DNA of 64,000 nucleotides from Daedaleopsis sinensis (GCA_033807695.1 CM066305.1:248001-312000), one strand, 5' to 3'; positions 44,691 through 57,163 are shown, counted from the stretch's first letter. The notes: a model not told the origin generated them from the sequence alone. A program made the numbers and translations.

Positions 44691-46522
44691 GGGAATGCAT
44701 ACACGTGGAGCAGCGATACCATTCGAGTTGCAGTGCAGTGGGCAGAGTGGTATCATGTCACTACTGTAGTGACTGGCCCGAGAGAGGCGCACTAAGTTAG
44801 CATGCTATGTTTGAGTGACGCATGAGTTAGATAAGCGAGCGTGATAACTTACTTTGTACAGTCTCTGGGTGGCATGCTCTCGCGGCATCCGCGGAGGACA
44901 TGTCACTGTCAGAGTTCTGCGCAAAACCTCGTGTTGGTGGGGACTGCGCCGGGGTCGTGTTTGTGTGATCCGCAAATAAGCCCTCGAAATGCAAGAGGTT
45001 ACCTGGCGTGTGCATGTGCATGCTGAGGGGCTGTTGCCGTACAGACTCGTCACGACTCACTCGCCGTCGAGGTCCCCGCAATTGCATATATGTCAAGTTC
45101 AATGTCCGCAGGGGGGCGGCTAGGTGACTGAGTGTATGTGCTTCCTAAGTAGCTTCTGTGAGTACTAGCTACAGTACTTCCAACACGACAATGAGGCCGT
45201 GTTGGACCAGTTATCTGTGGGTTGGGATGAGACGTGATTCCGACAAGTTCAGACCAAGACTCGATCGGCGGAAGTTCTACATGTGGGGACGCGCTTCGCG
45301 CGTCGCCCAGGCGATTCTCGTGGTCGCCTCGAACTACGCTCCTCGCGAGTTGCTCTGTGGACGGATCTGCCTGCGCGCGGAGGGATACTCCGCGCGAGCG
45401 ATTCCAAGATGCAAACACGAGGACGTGTCCTCACAGGAAACATGGCGCGCGGCTGGTATTGCGACGCTACGCGTCGCCTGCCGGAATCCCGCTCGAGCGC
45501 GAGGTGGAAGACACGACTTACCACCACCAGAGCGCTAAGGCCCGGGTGTTAGTGGGTGGGTTAAAACGTTTTTGCGAGGAGGACGAATGTGGGAGAGAGT
45601 AAGCCGTTAGGCGCTCTGGGGGCTCTCTCCCTCCGCATTTGTCCTCCAGCGCTTAGTAAGCCCTTGCGCTCGCGCATCCAATATTCAATATTCAGAACTT
45701 CAACGTGCCCTGCAGACCAAGCGGGGATCCATGTCGGCGTCCAGAATTGTCCAGGTTGACGCTGATAATACATTTTGTGGGCTTGGAGGACGCCACCGTG
45801 ACGCACCGCCGGCGGCCTCTCCTCTTCCGATGGTCGCATGGAGCAGCGGTGGTCCACCGACCGTCGGGACTCGGAGCCCACGTACGCAGCACCCAGCCCC
45901 GCAGCGTGCGTATTCTGATGCAGAGGGAGTGGAGCGACATAAGGTACCAGAGTGGGTTGAGAGGCTGCTAGTAGATCTAAATATAGTGCTGTAGACGCCG
46001 GGGAAGAGATCGCCACAAAGGCTTCTGCATGTTACCATAAGGAGCGGCCTCGTTCTCGTCCCTCGCCGCGACTGTCCTGACGCATGCCTTATCTCCGGCG
46101 ACTGCTGTGGGCTTCCACACGGCACCCGGCGCTGCAGCTTTGTATTCTGCCTGACATAGGCTGGTGATGGCAAGAAAGGAGCATGAGAGGTGAGAGAGCT
46201 GGAATAGTCGGACTGTGGGGACGTTCTGTTCGGAAAACGAGAAGTAGTTGCTTGATGTGGAGAAGGACGGGCAGGGAGCATAAGCGGAAAGTAGTGATAA
46301 GGCGTGCTCTGCGCGCTGACGCCCCTCTCGCTCGCAGCCCCGCGTCGGACCCTGTTAGCAGCTGCCCTCTCTTGCGTCACCCCAAGCTCCGTGCCTCGTA
46401 CTCATCTGCCTCACAACCTTCTCTCCAACTCAACGTCAGCTATATCTGACATATCACGCACGCCCAGCTCCCTCGAAGACGCCGTACCCTTCACACCACC
46501 ACACATAAATACCCAGCGCACC
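44691..46522. other. Intergenic or unresolved 5' part of the preceding gene
   Basis: Minus-strand frames near 44.83-45.10 and 45.05-45.42 kb are open and followed by good donors (GTAAGT near 44856), but lack a joined model. Nothing else recognised. Confidence 0.35.
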
Positions 46523-48374
46523 ATGGGCTGTCTCCCATCCAAGTTCTTCTCGTTCTACAAACGGTCGCCCGCACAACCCCCCATGCAGAAGATGCAGCCC
46601 CTCGTCCGCCCCGCACGCTACCAAGGTGGCAAGCGCCCCTCGTTCTACGCCGCCTACGCCCGCGCTGCTCGTCGCTACGGCTTCGAGACCGGCCGCAACG
46701 CCGGGTTCGCAAAGCGCAACAACGTCGTCGTCAAGGTCAAGGGCCATCACGACAAGGACACCGCGCACGAAGTCCCCGCCGAGTCCATCCAGAACGGTGA
46801 GCTCGCTGTGTCGCGATACTTACCGCAGCTTCGTTGCTCATCCACGTTGTCGCGCCGCTCCTGCACACGTTGCTGAACAGAGTAAGTACCTTTGATCGCT
46901 CCTTCCAGCTATGACGTACTCACGTTCTGTATCCCCAGTCTGGAATATGTCGTTCCTGTGAAGATCGGGACCCCTGGTGTGACCCTCAACCTCGACTTTG
47001 ATACCGGGTCATCTGACCTCTGGGTCTGGAGGTCAGTTCAAGTCCCATCCGCTCTAATCACTCTGTATTCACTGCCGTACCAGCTCCGAGCTCGCGCGTG
47101 CCTCGCACTACAAGGGCCACCACCTCTACGACCCCTCCAAGTCGTCCACCGCCAAGAAGGCCTCCGGCTCCTGGAACATCAGCTACGGCGACGGCTCCTC
47201 CGCCTCGGGCAACGTCTACAACGAGACCGTCACCGTCGCCGACGTCGCCATCCCCGCCCAGGCCATCGAGCTCGCCGAGAAGCTCAGCTCCAGCTTCCTC
47301 CAGGACGGCGGCAACGACGGCCTCCTCGGCCTCGCCTGGCCCGCGATCAACACCGTCACCCCGCGGCCCGTGGCCACCCCGGTCGAGAACATGATCACCA
47401 AGAAGCTCATCGACCCGGTCAGTGTCGACGTCTGTCGGACAGCCCAGGCGGACTGACCCACGCACCCACGCACGCGTATATATATAGCCTGTGTTCACCG
47501 TCAAGCTCGGCCGCGGCGACGCGGACGGCTTCTACTCGTTCGGTACGCTCCACTCGCCCGCTCTCCGCCGCACCCTCTGACGGCGCCCCACAGGCTTCAT
47601 CGACACCTCCGTCACCCCGAACCCGATCACATACACGCCCGTTGACAAGTGCGTCCGCCGTCACCCGCACCTCTTCCGCGCGCGGTTCCGTTTCCGCTTC
47701 CGTTTCTGACCCGCCTCGGCACGCTCCCTGCAGCTCCGAGGGCTTCTGGCAGGTCGAGTCCACGACCTGGTCGCTCAACGGCAAGACGAAGACGCGCAGC
47801 GGGAACACGACCATCCTCGACACCGGCACCACGCTCCTCCTCGTCGCGGACGACGTCGTCGACGCGATCTACGGTGCGTCCCTCTCCGCCCTGCCCTGCT
47901 CACACTCGGGCCGCTGACGTGCGTGCAGGCGCGATCAAGGGCGCGACGTTCGACAACGAGCAGGGCGGGTACAAGTTCCCCACGGACGCGACGATCCCCG
48001 ACATCTCCTTCGCCGTCGGCGGCACGCTCTACAAGGTCAGCCACCCATCCGCATCCTCATCTCATCTCACCCCCACCTCGTCCCGCGCCCTGACACGACC
48101 TCACGCGTCTGCATTGCAGGTGAACCCGAAGGACATCGCGTTCGGCGACGCGGGCGACGGCTTCGTCTTCGGCGGCATCCAGAGCCGCGGGAACCTCGAC
48201 TTCGACATCTTCGGGGACGTGTTCCTCAAGGCCGTCTACGTCGTCTGTGCGTGCTTCCCTCTTTCCCCCTCCCCCTCCCGCTTTCGTGACTCCTCCCGCT
48301 GACGCTGACCGCTGACCGCGCATACAGTCAACCAGGGCGAGAGCACCGTCGGGCTCGCGCAGCGCGAGGACTGA
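46523..48374 (+). CDS. Aspartic peptidase (pepsin family A1, penicillopepsin-like)
   Basis: About eleven exons. Exon 1 (46523-46796) starts MGCLPSKFF and contains the propeptide motif PSFYAAYARAARRYGF seen in fungal A1 proenzymes. The mature enzyme begins near NDLEYVVPVKIGTPG and carries both catalytic triads: LDFDTGSSDLWVW and ILDTGTTLLLV, with the flap SYGDGSSASGNVY between. The C-terminal lobe ends FGDVFLKAVYVVFNQGESTVGLAQ, as in penicillopepsin. It cleaves proteins at acidic pH, with hydrophobic residues favoured in this family. The sequence lacks a hydrophobic signal peptide and has a Met-Gly-Cys start instead; an upstream exon cannot be excluded. Joining exon 1 to the conserved Asn-Asp-x-Glu-Tyr segment requires a one-nucleotide exon at 46881. 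Confidence 0.88.
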
Positions 48375-49511
48375 GCGCGCGCTCGCCGGCTGAGCTGATG
48401 CGGACACTCTTGTACACTCTCACTTTCACGGACTCACGAACGGTTACGCGGTACGGCTTGTACGATTGGTTATGATGTGTTCTGCCGTTGTTGTCGACTG
48501 TTTACGATGTTGTGAATCACGAACGCCATCCGTTCGGTGCATATACCTCCCATGACACCGCGCGCTGCAGGGGTCTGTCTGATCTACATCGACGCACGTC
48601 GACATTCCCTGGAGTGCAACAGGGCTCGGTGCGACCACCACCATATGCGCGACCGGAGCCTGAGTCCCAGCACCTTCCCCCTCGGGCATCTCGGGCGGGC
48701 ACAGTACCGGCCAATATATTCACCACAGCACCGCGGCTGGCTGATACATGTACATATGTTTGAGTATGACCAACGCGGATATGCTCTTATCTTCCAGAAC
48801 GCAACTACGAATATGTCTCTGTAGCTACCGTATGAAATATTCTGAGCAGTCCCAGGCCTATGCTGATCGGAAGACGCGTGCCACTGCGTCGTTTCGCACG
48901 CAACGCACAGAGCCTGCGTCGCATTCCCTCGCGGTCGTCCCCTGCAGCTGGTCACTGACAAGAGCGAGAACAGAGACACCACCCGCAGGCTACTACGTTG
49001 ACAGACGCTGCTATAGCTCAGACAGAGATTCAGACGCCTGGTTCAGATATCTGGGGATAGTGTAAGACTGTCGCATCGAGTCCGCGGAACCAGCGGAAAC
49101 ATGCGGCAGCGGGAGGCGGCACAGAGATAGTGACGGTACGAGTAACGACTCAGCAAGATGTATTGTCCGGCGGCTATCCAAAACAGCATCGATCATACCT
49201 CAGTCTAGCCAATGGTACCTGACGAGCTCAGGCTCGTGCCTAGAGATCCTTGGAAGACATATCGAAGTGTACGAACTCGTGAGGTCCGTGTGGGGGTGAC
49301 CCCGTCAGTAGCAGTACTGATCGACCAGGTCTAATGCCTCCCCACATTAGATATGACCAAGAAACAAGCTGGGGCGTTGACGAAGAAACTCGACTCCACG
49401 CCGTCAGTGTCGGAGTACACAAGAAGCACGACCTGAGTATGAAGGAAGATCAGCCGAGGGTGAACTGGTAGCTAGGGATGACAGGGGCTCACTGCGGCGC
49501 CCAGCGCCTCC
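48375..49511. other. Intergenic
   Basis: No gene, RNA or repeat recognised. Confidence 0.45.
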
Positions 49512-51229
49512 TCAATCATAGCGTTTGTACGTTACTTTGTCGACGAGCTCCTTCAGGCTCGGCAGGTAAGCCCTCTTGAAGCTCTCGTGGTCCCTGTCCT
49601 CCGGAACGTACTCGTAGACCTGCATGAGCAGCCTGTGCAGGCGGGCCCCACGTTCTGCCCGTGCCCGCAGACAGCCGAGCATCGCGTCGAACAGCTCTTC
49701 GTCCGCGCTGAAAGTGCCTACCTGCGAGATTTCGCGCAGGTTCGGCCAGGACACAGCATTCAAGTCACTCGTCGACGCCGACTCGGATCGGGGTGCATAT
49801 GTGCTCGCTGCCTGCTCACTGAGCTCGCCGCCAAGGTCCTGGTCGGACTCGGAGGTAGAGGGCGAAAGTACCTCGGACGAGTATTTGAGAGCACGCCAGA
49901 ATCCGGTCGCCCACCCCCCTCCCGTCAGATTGAGGACTTGCAGACGCGGCAGTGCATCGATCACGTCTACCCATGATGTCGTGCCGTCCGCCCCATGGTC
50001 GCCAAACACCGAGAGCTCTGTGAGCTGTGATCCACAGAAGATATTGGCGAGGTCTTGTAGACCAAGGAGAAGCCACTCGGAGTCGTACCAATCAAGATGA
50101 TCGGAGGACTTCGAGTACATTGATAGATCAACTTGGCGGTCGCAATCGTCACGGTGTTTCTGTGCGCGGATGCTATAATCGTTGGTGTATACTGACTAGT
50201 ACGCCTCGGAGAGCTGCAGGAAGATCGGGAGGTGGTCGGCGGGATTCGAGGGGACCAGCTCTGCCAGGGTGTCACTAAAGTTGTCTCCACCAACCTTTCC
50301 AAGGTTTGCTTCGACGTGGAGGTCTTTGAGCGAAGGAAGAATGACGTGTTGTAAGAATGCGGCTATGCTCCCGGGTAAGGGCTCCTCGAGAAGAAGCGTA
50401 GTGACATGCGGAAGAGTAACTGTATAGGGGGAGTAGCTTCTTCTGCGAAGACCGGCAAGGGCGTTGCGCAATTCTAAGCGACGCAGACTGCTGGCTCCAG
50501 ATAGGGCTTCGACGAACGCTCTGAGGTTGAAGTCGTTCCACCAGCATGGACCAAGCTTGTCAGTTCTTGCAGCTGGCTGTATACATGCGGATTGCGGGGG
50601 CCATAGCTGCCGGTAAGACGAAGAGTGCGAAGTCGCGGAAATCGATCGGGGGATATTTCAATCTCGAAGTACTTGCCATGCGGCTCGTCGCGAATGTAAC
50701 AGAGGGTCTCCAGGATTGGCATCCCGGTCTTGAACAAGGACGAGAGATGCCGGGAGCCCCCTTGCCAAGTCTGAAAGAACTCGGTGATCTGTCCTTGGCA
50801 GACAGTAGTTCGAATACGATTGGCATGTGGGAGAAGTAGTTCGAGTCGAACAGAGTGGTAATTGCCTGACCTAGTGTCGTGGAATGAGATGTCGAGTGGC
50901 AGCGCGGAGGAGCGAGAGAGGGAAAGTTCCAGCCAATCATCTCTGCTGTATACATCGACGGTGGACCACAGCGCCGGTGTCTCGTCTACCACATCTCGCC
51001 AGTAGCGACATACCAGTCTCAAGCGCACCCAATTGGTCTTCGACACTTCTGGGAAGCCCTCCTGTGGGATGTGGCAGAACATGAAGATATGGACGAAAAT
51101 TTCAGCGGGAAGTGTGTGTATAGCGCGTGTTGTGTTCCAGAGGGTCCTGAGACGAATCTCTTCCTTCAGGAGAGCCTGTCTCTTCTTGACAATCACTTTG
51201 ATTTGTTTGGCAATTCCTACGGGGTCCAT
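49512..51229 (-). pseudogene. F-box/LRR gene, interrupted
   Basis: The minus-strand frame from MDPVGIAKQIKVIVKK has the same plan as the F-box gene at 20.3 kb: coiled start, IHTLPAEIFVHIFMF, RLRLVCRYWRDVVDETPALWSTVDV, then leucine-rich repeats. Two lesions break it. A frame shift occurs near 50550-50565, where QLQELTS stops matching and the family sequence resumes in another frame as WWNDFNLRAFVEALSGA. An in-frame TAG at 50196-50198 follows LSEAY, after which the same frame continues with SVYTNDYSIRAQ and family similarity to the end. Introns do not explain either break. It faces the intact F-box copy at 52.0 kb head to head. Confidence 0.72.
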
Positions 51230-51996
51230 GTCTTGTGGAGCTCCAGGGGGACTGAGTACCGAGACTCTGAACACAATTTTCCTGCAGGTGAGTCGTGCTG
51301 CCGTTCGTCAAGACGCCACATCGAAAGTACGCACCGGTTGGAATGCACCATCTTTCCAGAAGCAGAGTAGAGTCTAGCGCAGGACGCTCTCCAATCGCAG
51401 TACTTCAAGTACGCAGCATCAGATCACCCATGCCAGGTAAAGGCAGTGTCACGATTCGACGACTTTGCTTTGACTTTGCTGCACGGAGAGTCTTCGAGTC
51501 GCCGTCGGATTCTATATCTGATGAGAATATGTCAGAACAAGTTATTCAAACTATACCCAAACACTAGACACACACATTTGAGTGCAAAAAAGAGCAGTGT
51601 TGAAGCAGTGTGACCTCAGGCTCAAGTTGCAAGTTCAGTGTAACGGCCAGCCCGCAGGCTGGACGCGCAATCTCGTTATTAAATAACACAAATAATAATA
51701 TTAGCGCTCCCTCAGCTCGGCAATCGCCGACGCCGACTATCGACAACCGACCTGCTTGCCAGGTCATCGCACCGTTAACGTTCAACGTTTCAACTCGAAC
51801 CACCATCAGACATTTGCTCATCAGCTCTAGAGTCTGCGGACAGCTCAGTAACAGTTCAGAGGCTTTAAGCACAGTGCGTACGTTTATTCCCTAGCATATA
51901 GCTCTAACCTAATCTTCCGGAATTCCAGTCAGTGATCGTTCTTGAAGTTGCGACCGCGCTCGACCAAACAGCAGATCGTCAACCATTGCGCCAAGG
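51230..51996. other. Divergent intergenic region between F-box copies
   Basis: An AT-rich run AATAACACAAATAATAATATTAG is near 51680 (given here only as location marker). No gene recognised. Confidence 0.4.
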
Positions 51997-53745
51997 ATGA
52001 TGCGCTCCAAGTCGCCTATACGAATCCCTCGGGCTTTGATCTCCACTCTTCCACCAGAGCTGCTCGCTTATGTCTTCGTCCTTTGCTCCCTCAGAGCGCG
52101 AGACAATTACATGCACTGGTGGCGGGCCTCTGGTACACCCTGGGTCGCAGATACGACATGGACATGGACTCACATCAGGCTTGTCTGCCGCTACTGGCAC
52201 GAGATGGCGGACGCAACCCCGGCGTTGTGGCGCTCGATCGACGTTGCAAACGTTGATTGGCTGCGCCTCTGCCTCTTACGCTCCGGAGAGATACCAATTG
52301 GCCTTGCATTCCACGGCCCCCACGTCCACGACAACAAGCTGCTCCGGGCTCACGCCCATCGGATCAGGACCCTCGAATTCTGGAACATCCAGAAAATAGA
52401 GAAATCACTATTAAAACGCATCTTAAGGAACCCTTCTGCCTTAGAATCTCTGCACTATGAGCGGGATTTAAGAGTTCATCGATATACTGATGTCAATATC
52501 TCCTCCCAACACTATTCCCGTCTCCGCATCCTCGAGCTCATTGGCGCCACTACTCCACGCGACCCACTTATCTATAACCGACTCGAGGAGTTGACATTGA
52601 GCCGTTGCGACTGTGACCTCGATTTCCAAGAGTTCCTAGACGCGTTGTCTGGGGCCGAACATCTACAACGCCTTTCCCTGACTGATTTCCTTGATCAGTT
52701 CAGTGAATCCATCGACTCGGAGGACGACGACGACCAAGCTCATGTTCCTCAACTTGCGAACGACGACTACCAAGCTCATCTTCCTCAACTTGCGTTCCTC
52801 AAACTTAACTCTCACACGCCACAGTCCTCCGCTACATTCCTCGCGCACGTCAATACTCCTGCCCTCCGCAAGCTCAAAGTCGATGGCTACTTCAGAGACC
52901 GCGTCGCCGAAGAAGATGTCACCGAGACTCTTCCCGACCTTCTGCCCGAGTGCCCTCCCGAGCGCATCCCAATCCTGAAGCACGTGTCCACGGCTGTACT
53001 CACGGTCTTTCAGAAGGACTACTGCCTGAGCGTGACTGCGCACCCGGGCGAGTCTGATTGGATGGACGAGGAGACCATCGAGCTCAGCATCACCTCAAAA
53101 AACGGCGTCAAGTTCTGTTGGGAGGAGTCGTTCGGTGTCGGCCTCCGCGGTTTGCTCCGGATCTGTCGCGGCGCCAACTTGACCGAGCTCGAGGTGGCCG
53201 GCAACCACGACGCTGTGAAGCAGCCGATGTGGAGCCGCGTCTTCCGCGCGTTCCCGATGCTCGAAACCCTTCGAGTCAAGGGAGAAGGGCTCACAACCGA
53301 GCTTTGGGACGGACTTCAGGTTGCGTCTAGCCCTCCCTCGGACTCGGACTCGGACAGCCTGAGCGAATATGATGACGCTGCCGAATCCGAGTCCACTGCG
53401 GCGGTCGGAGAAGATATCGTCGCCTGTCCACACCTACACACGGTGGCTCTCATAGGCGTTCTGTACGTGGACGAAGAACTATTTACGGCGATCATTGAAT
53501 GCCTCCAAGACCGAGCGGACCGAGGAGTGCGGCTGGGCACGTTGCGGATGCGGATGTGCCATAACGAAAAAGTTCGGAGCTATGAAGACACGAAGGCGGA
53601 GTACTTGCCTGCTCTAGAGGCCGTGGCTGGGACGGTCGAGTATGATGCCATGGATTATGATGATCTCTATGAACTCGGAGGTGAGTTTTCTCCAATGTGC
53701 GCGTCCGCGTTTCTAATGCAGCTCGCAGTCTTTATGGTTTGGTAG
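51997..53745 (+). CDS. F-box/LRR-type protein
   Basis: A single long frame of 582 codons from MMRSKSPIRIP. The F-box is at residues about 14-85: LISTLPPELLAYVFVLCSL....HIRLVCRYWHEMADATPALWRSIDV. The rest is leucine-rich (LRILELIGATTP, LEELTLSRC, LQRLSLTDF, LRKLKVDG, LTELEVAG, LETLRVKG) with an acidic Ser/Asp/Glu insert near residue 455. Residues about 245-268 contain a recent internal duplication (DQAHVPQLA / YQAHLPQLA). The last 20 residues may be replaced by splicing: a GTGAGT donor at 53681 and a CAG acceptor near 53727 would give the shorter end ELGVFMVW. Expected role: substrate receptor of an SCF ubiquitin ligase. Intact relative of the broken neighbour. Confidence 0.83.
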   Translation: MMRSKSPIRIPRALISTLPPELLAYVFVLCSLRARDNYMHWWRASGTPWVADTTWTWTHIRLVCRYWHEMADATPALWRSIDVANVDWLRLCLLRSGEIPIGLAFHGPHVHDNKLLRAHAHRIRTLEFWNIQKIEKSLLKRILRNPSALESLHYERDLRVHRYTDVNISSQHYSRLRILELIGATTPRDPLIYNRLEELTLSRCDCDLDFQEFLDALSGAEHLQRLSLTDFLDQFSESIDSEDDDDQAHVPQLANDDYQAHLPQLAFLKLNSHTPQSSATFLAHVNTPALRKLKVDGYFRDRVAEEDVTETLPDLLPECPPERIPILKHVSTAVLTVFQKDYCLSVTAHPGESDWMDEETIELSITSKNGVKFCWEESFGVGLRGLLRICRGANLTELEVAGNHDAVKQPMWSRVFRAFPMLETLRVKGEGLTTELWDGLQVASSPPSDSDSDSLSEYDDAAESESTAAVGEDIVACPHLHTVALIGVLYVDEELFTAIIECLQDRADRGVRLGTLRMRMCHNEKVRSYEDTKAEYLPALEAVAGTVEYDAMDYDDLYELGGEFSPMCASAFLMQLAVFMVW

Positions 53746-54535
53746 TCATCGTCATCCCCGTTCCGTGCAGTGTACAAGCTTCCTGCTGTAATCGAGGTTG
53801 TCAGGCCGAAATCCGTGGTGTCTAGAGATACTTAACTAGCTCTACCACTAGCCGCTAGTCCATTCACTCTCGGCTACTGTCGTTATTGCTGCTAATGCTA
53901 GGAGTGCTTGACGTACCCGAAGACATCATTCAGCGCTGTCTTCGGCGGACGAGGAGAGCTGCGAGCAACAGCATCACTGACGAGATCCCTAGGCCTCCGG
54001 CCTCCGGCGACACCTCCAGCGATTGCGTCCGTCCAGCAGCGTGAATATCCTGTCACAGCGCATACGCAATTCTTCTCAACGCGTGTCGCAGAGCTCGAGC
54101 GAGCACCGGTGTCAAAGCTGTATGCCAAGATAGAATTCTGTTACAATGCCCAAGTCTTCCTCACCCGGACGTCGACCGCGGACCGCAGAGCGACGTCCGG
54201 CGGACCCGCCAGCCGCAGCGGTCTGTAGGCAGTAGGCAGTAGGCTATCTACACCGACTCGCCCAGGCCCCCACACTTCTCCGCTCTCTACACAGACCCCG
54301 CAAGCCCGCGCATGCACTGGTTCACAGGAAGTGCCAAAAAGTCCCCAAGCCAAGAAGTCCGAGTCCGCGTCCAAGTCCAAAATCGAAACGAAACACACGC
54401 GAGGGCGGTCGTTGTGCGTGGCCGGACCGCGACGGCGCGCGCACGCGCGCACACCGTCAACGGGCCCGGAGTCCGGACGTGTGCAGGACAAGACACGCAC
54501 GCAAGAAGTTGGATGCGGCACACGAATTCGACGTG
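53746..54535. other. Intergenic
   Basis: 3' flanks of the F-box gene and the P450. Short direct repeats of GTAGGCA are near 54228-54241. No gene recognised. Confidence 0.45.
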
Positions 54536-57163
54536 TCATGACAGCGACGCTGGGGCCGCACGCTTGCGGAAGAGGACCTTGGCCGTGTGCGAGGGCAGGT
54601 CCGCGGGGCCGAAGCGAATGTTCGCGGGGCGCTTGCCCGCCTCGGCGAACTTGACGTCGTAGTTGAGCACGAGGAACGCCATCATCGTCTTGAGCTCGTT
54701 CGCGGCGAAGAAGCGGCCGGGGCTGCGTGGGCGCGTCAGCGTGCAGCACATGTACACCGGCGATGCTAGCAACGCGGAGGCAAGAAGGAGAAACGGAGGG
54801 AGACGAGACGCACCACGCGTGCTTGCCGTGCCCGAAGGTGATGAAGTCGACCGAGGTGTTCACGAGCTGGTGCTTCACGGCCTCCTCCGAGCCGCCCTCG
54901 CGCAGGCGCGCGAACCGGAACGGGTCGAACACGAGCGGGTCCGTGTACCGCGTGTCGTCGCAGTGCGCGGTCACCGCGGCCGCCGCGACGAGCGTGCCCT
55001 TCGGGATGCGCGTCCCGTCCGAGAGCGTCACGTCCTTCACCGCCTTGCGGAACAGGTTCACTGCAGACCCCGCGATGTGAGCTGGATGCGTGCACACGGA
55101 GCCGTCTGATACGCACAGAGCGCGCCGTCCGAGAGCCGCATCGACTCCTTGAAGAAGCTGTCGAGCTTGCGCATTTTGCCGAGCGAGAGCTTGCTCCATC
55201 CGTCCTCTTTTACTACCGCCTCGACCTCCTCCCGGAGCGGCTGGATGTACTGGGTGTGTGCCGCGAGGTTATACAGCGCGTGCGTGAACGCCTGTGCGCG
55301 CCTGCATCAGCAACGACGAATCGAGCGCCGTCGAGCGGTACGCACCCCGCTGGATGTGTGGATCGCGCCGAAGTTGACTAGAAGCACCTTCTCGACGATG
55401 TTGTCGAACGGGGTGCCCTTGGCGCGAGCTTCTTCGAGCAGCCACTGGAGCAAGTCGCGCTGCGGGCGAGCAGTCAGCACGATGACGTCAGACACTCGGG
55501 GGACATACCGGTTTGTCCGGCCAGTCCTCTCCGTGCGTCTCCAACATGTGCTGCCGCTGCTGCAGCATCGGGATGACCATCGGCATGAGGATGTTCTTGT
55601 TCTTGGAGACCATGGGTAACGCCTTCCCGATGAGTCTAGGAGTTGAACTTGTATGAGCGCGATCGTTCGGGTGGCAGTGTGTCGGGGAGAGGTTAGCGAG
55701 AATGCGGAAGGAAGTTCACATACGGCTTCAGAAAGTCTGGGAACAAGTTGATCAAGAAGGAAGAGATGAAGACGTCGTTGGTGAAGTTGACTGCCACATC
55801 GAGATAAGTCTGGTCGCGGCCTGGCATAGCGCAGTCACGGGTCGTTAATGAAACGCGCCAGGGCAGACTGCTTCCGCGGGAGGGGGGATTATGTACTCAC
55901 AGCGCGGTAGGCCGACAATCACGCGGTTACTCGCGCGCGCGATGATCTTCTGCACGATCGGGAATATGCAGACCTCTGTCCAATCTGGGAGAAGACGCAC
56001 GGGGTCAACGAGTGTGCGCCCGGGAATACTGTGAATGTAGCACGCACTATCGTCTTTGGCGGGGATGTACTCGTTGAACGCGACGGTGATCTCGTCCAGC
56101 ACGTCGGGATACAGGGCGGCGAGATTCCGTGTGAGCTTGTCACGCACGACTGCGACGTGGAACTGATCATCGACGCCGGGGCCGAGAGTGTGCCTCAGCT
56201 GCAGGACCTAAGTGCGAATATGTCAGCGCCGCTCAAGACTTATCGGTGTGTAGAAGGCGATGCGCTCATAAAATCGCGATGTACTACCAACCTCGTCTCC
56301 AGCCAGCTAGAGCCATTCTGGAAGGAACAGCACATATGACGAGCTTCCCGTGTGGGACGTTGGCTTAGGCAGGTGTGGGATGGTCCCCCTCTTGGGATCG
56401 GATAATCCCCTGGCCTCTGCCCTCCCTCAGATTGTAGAGCACTTAGTCGTGAATCGGGCTGAACATTTTACAATGAAACATCCGGGCGAAGCCACGCAAG
56501 TTGAAGTCGCCCTGAAGCTTCACTGTTAAAGATGGACAGTTTGATATCGACCGATGTGTATACAAGGTTACCCGTGTATATAGACCACACTTAGTTGTGC
56601 AGTGATCGTGCATGGGTCCGTCTAAGCCCCTGCTCTGCCTCCCCTTTCTCGTATCGTCATCGGGCGTGCAGAGGCAGAAACCAAGACTGTAATGGGAGAA
56701 GGCAAAATATGCGGGCAAGCGGTGATAACGACATACCTCGGCGGTGCCTTCTACGGATGACAGCTCGTCGTCGGGACTCCGGCGAAGCTCTTCGATGAGC
56801 TTCGGGCCTGTGAATATCACCAGCCAGCCATCGAGCATCGCAATCTTAAAGATGGTGCCGAAATACTGTGACAGTCATTATGAACGTGGGACTGCAGTTC
56901 ATTCGCGAGTATGCGCACCTTCCTATATCCCTCCCAGACCATTCCCTCCAGGTCGAAAACATAACGAACCGCTCCAAGATACGAGATGAGCGGTGCAGAC
57001 GGGCCAATAGTGGGGATAGATTGGAGCTGTGGCAGGGCATGAGAACGCGGGCGACAGACGAAGAGGAGACACGTACAGGGTCAAGGTGTCTTCTAATGAA
57101 GTACACGACCAGGAGGACGGCCGCAAAGGCCGTGATGAGCTGCCAGGAGTCTGCTTCGGGCAT
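54536..57163 (-). CDS. Cytochrome P450 (basidiomycete kaurene-oxidase-like/CYP512-type)
   Basis: Multi-exon minus-strand gene. The N-terminus MPEADSWQLITAFAAVLLVVYFI is a membrane anchor. It is followed by IPTIGPSAPLISYLGAVRYVF, the Pro-rich hinge and start of this clade, then WLVIFTGPKLIEELRRSPDDELS and RDKLTRNLAALYPDVLDEI. The I-helix reads LLVNFGAIHTSSG, where this clade replaces Ala-Gly-x-Asp-Thr. The K-helix Glu-x-x-Arg is KESMRLSDGAL, the meander DPFRFARLRE, and the heme loop FGHGKHACPGRFFAANELK once the intron after His-Ala is removed (donor GTGCGT). The tail is LPSHTAKVLFRKR. It would be an ER-bound mono-oxygenase using a P450 reductase; kaurene is not implied as substrate. No lesion seen. 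Confidence 0.88.
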
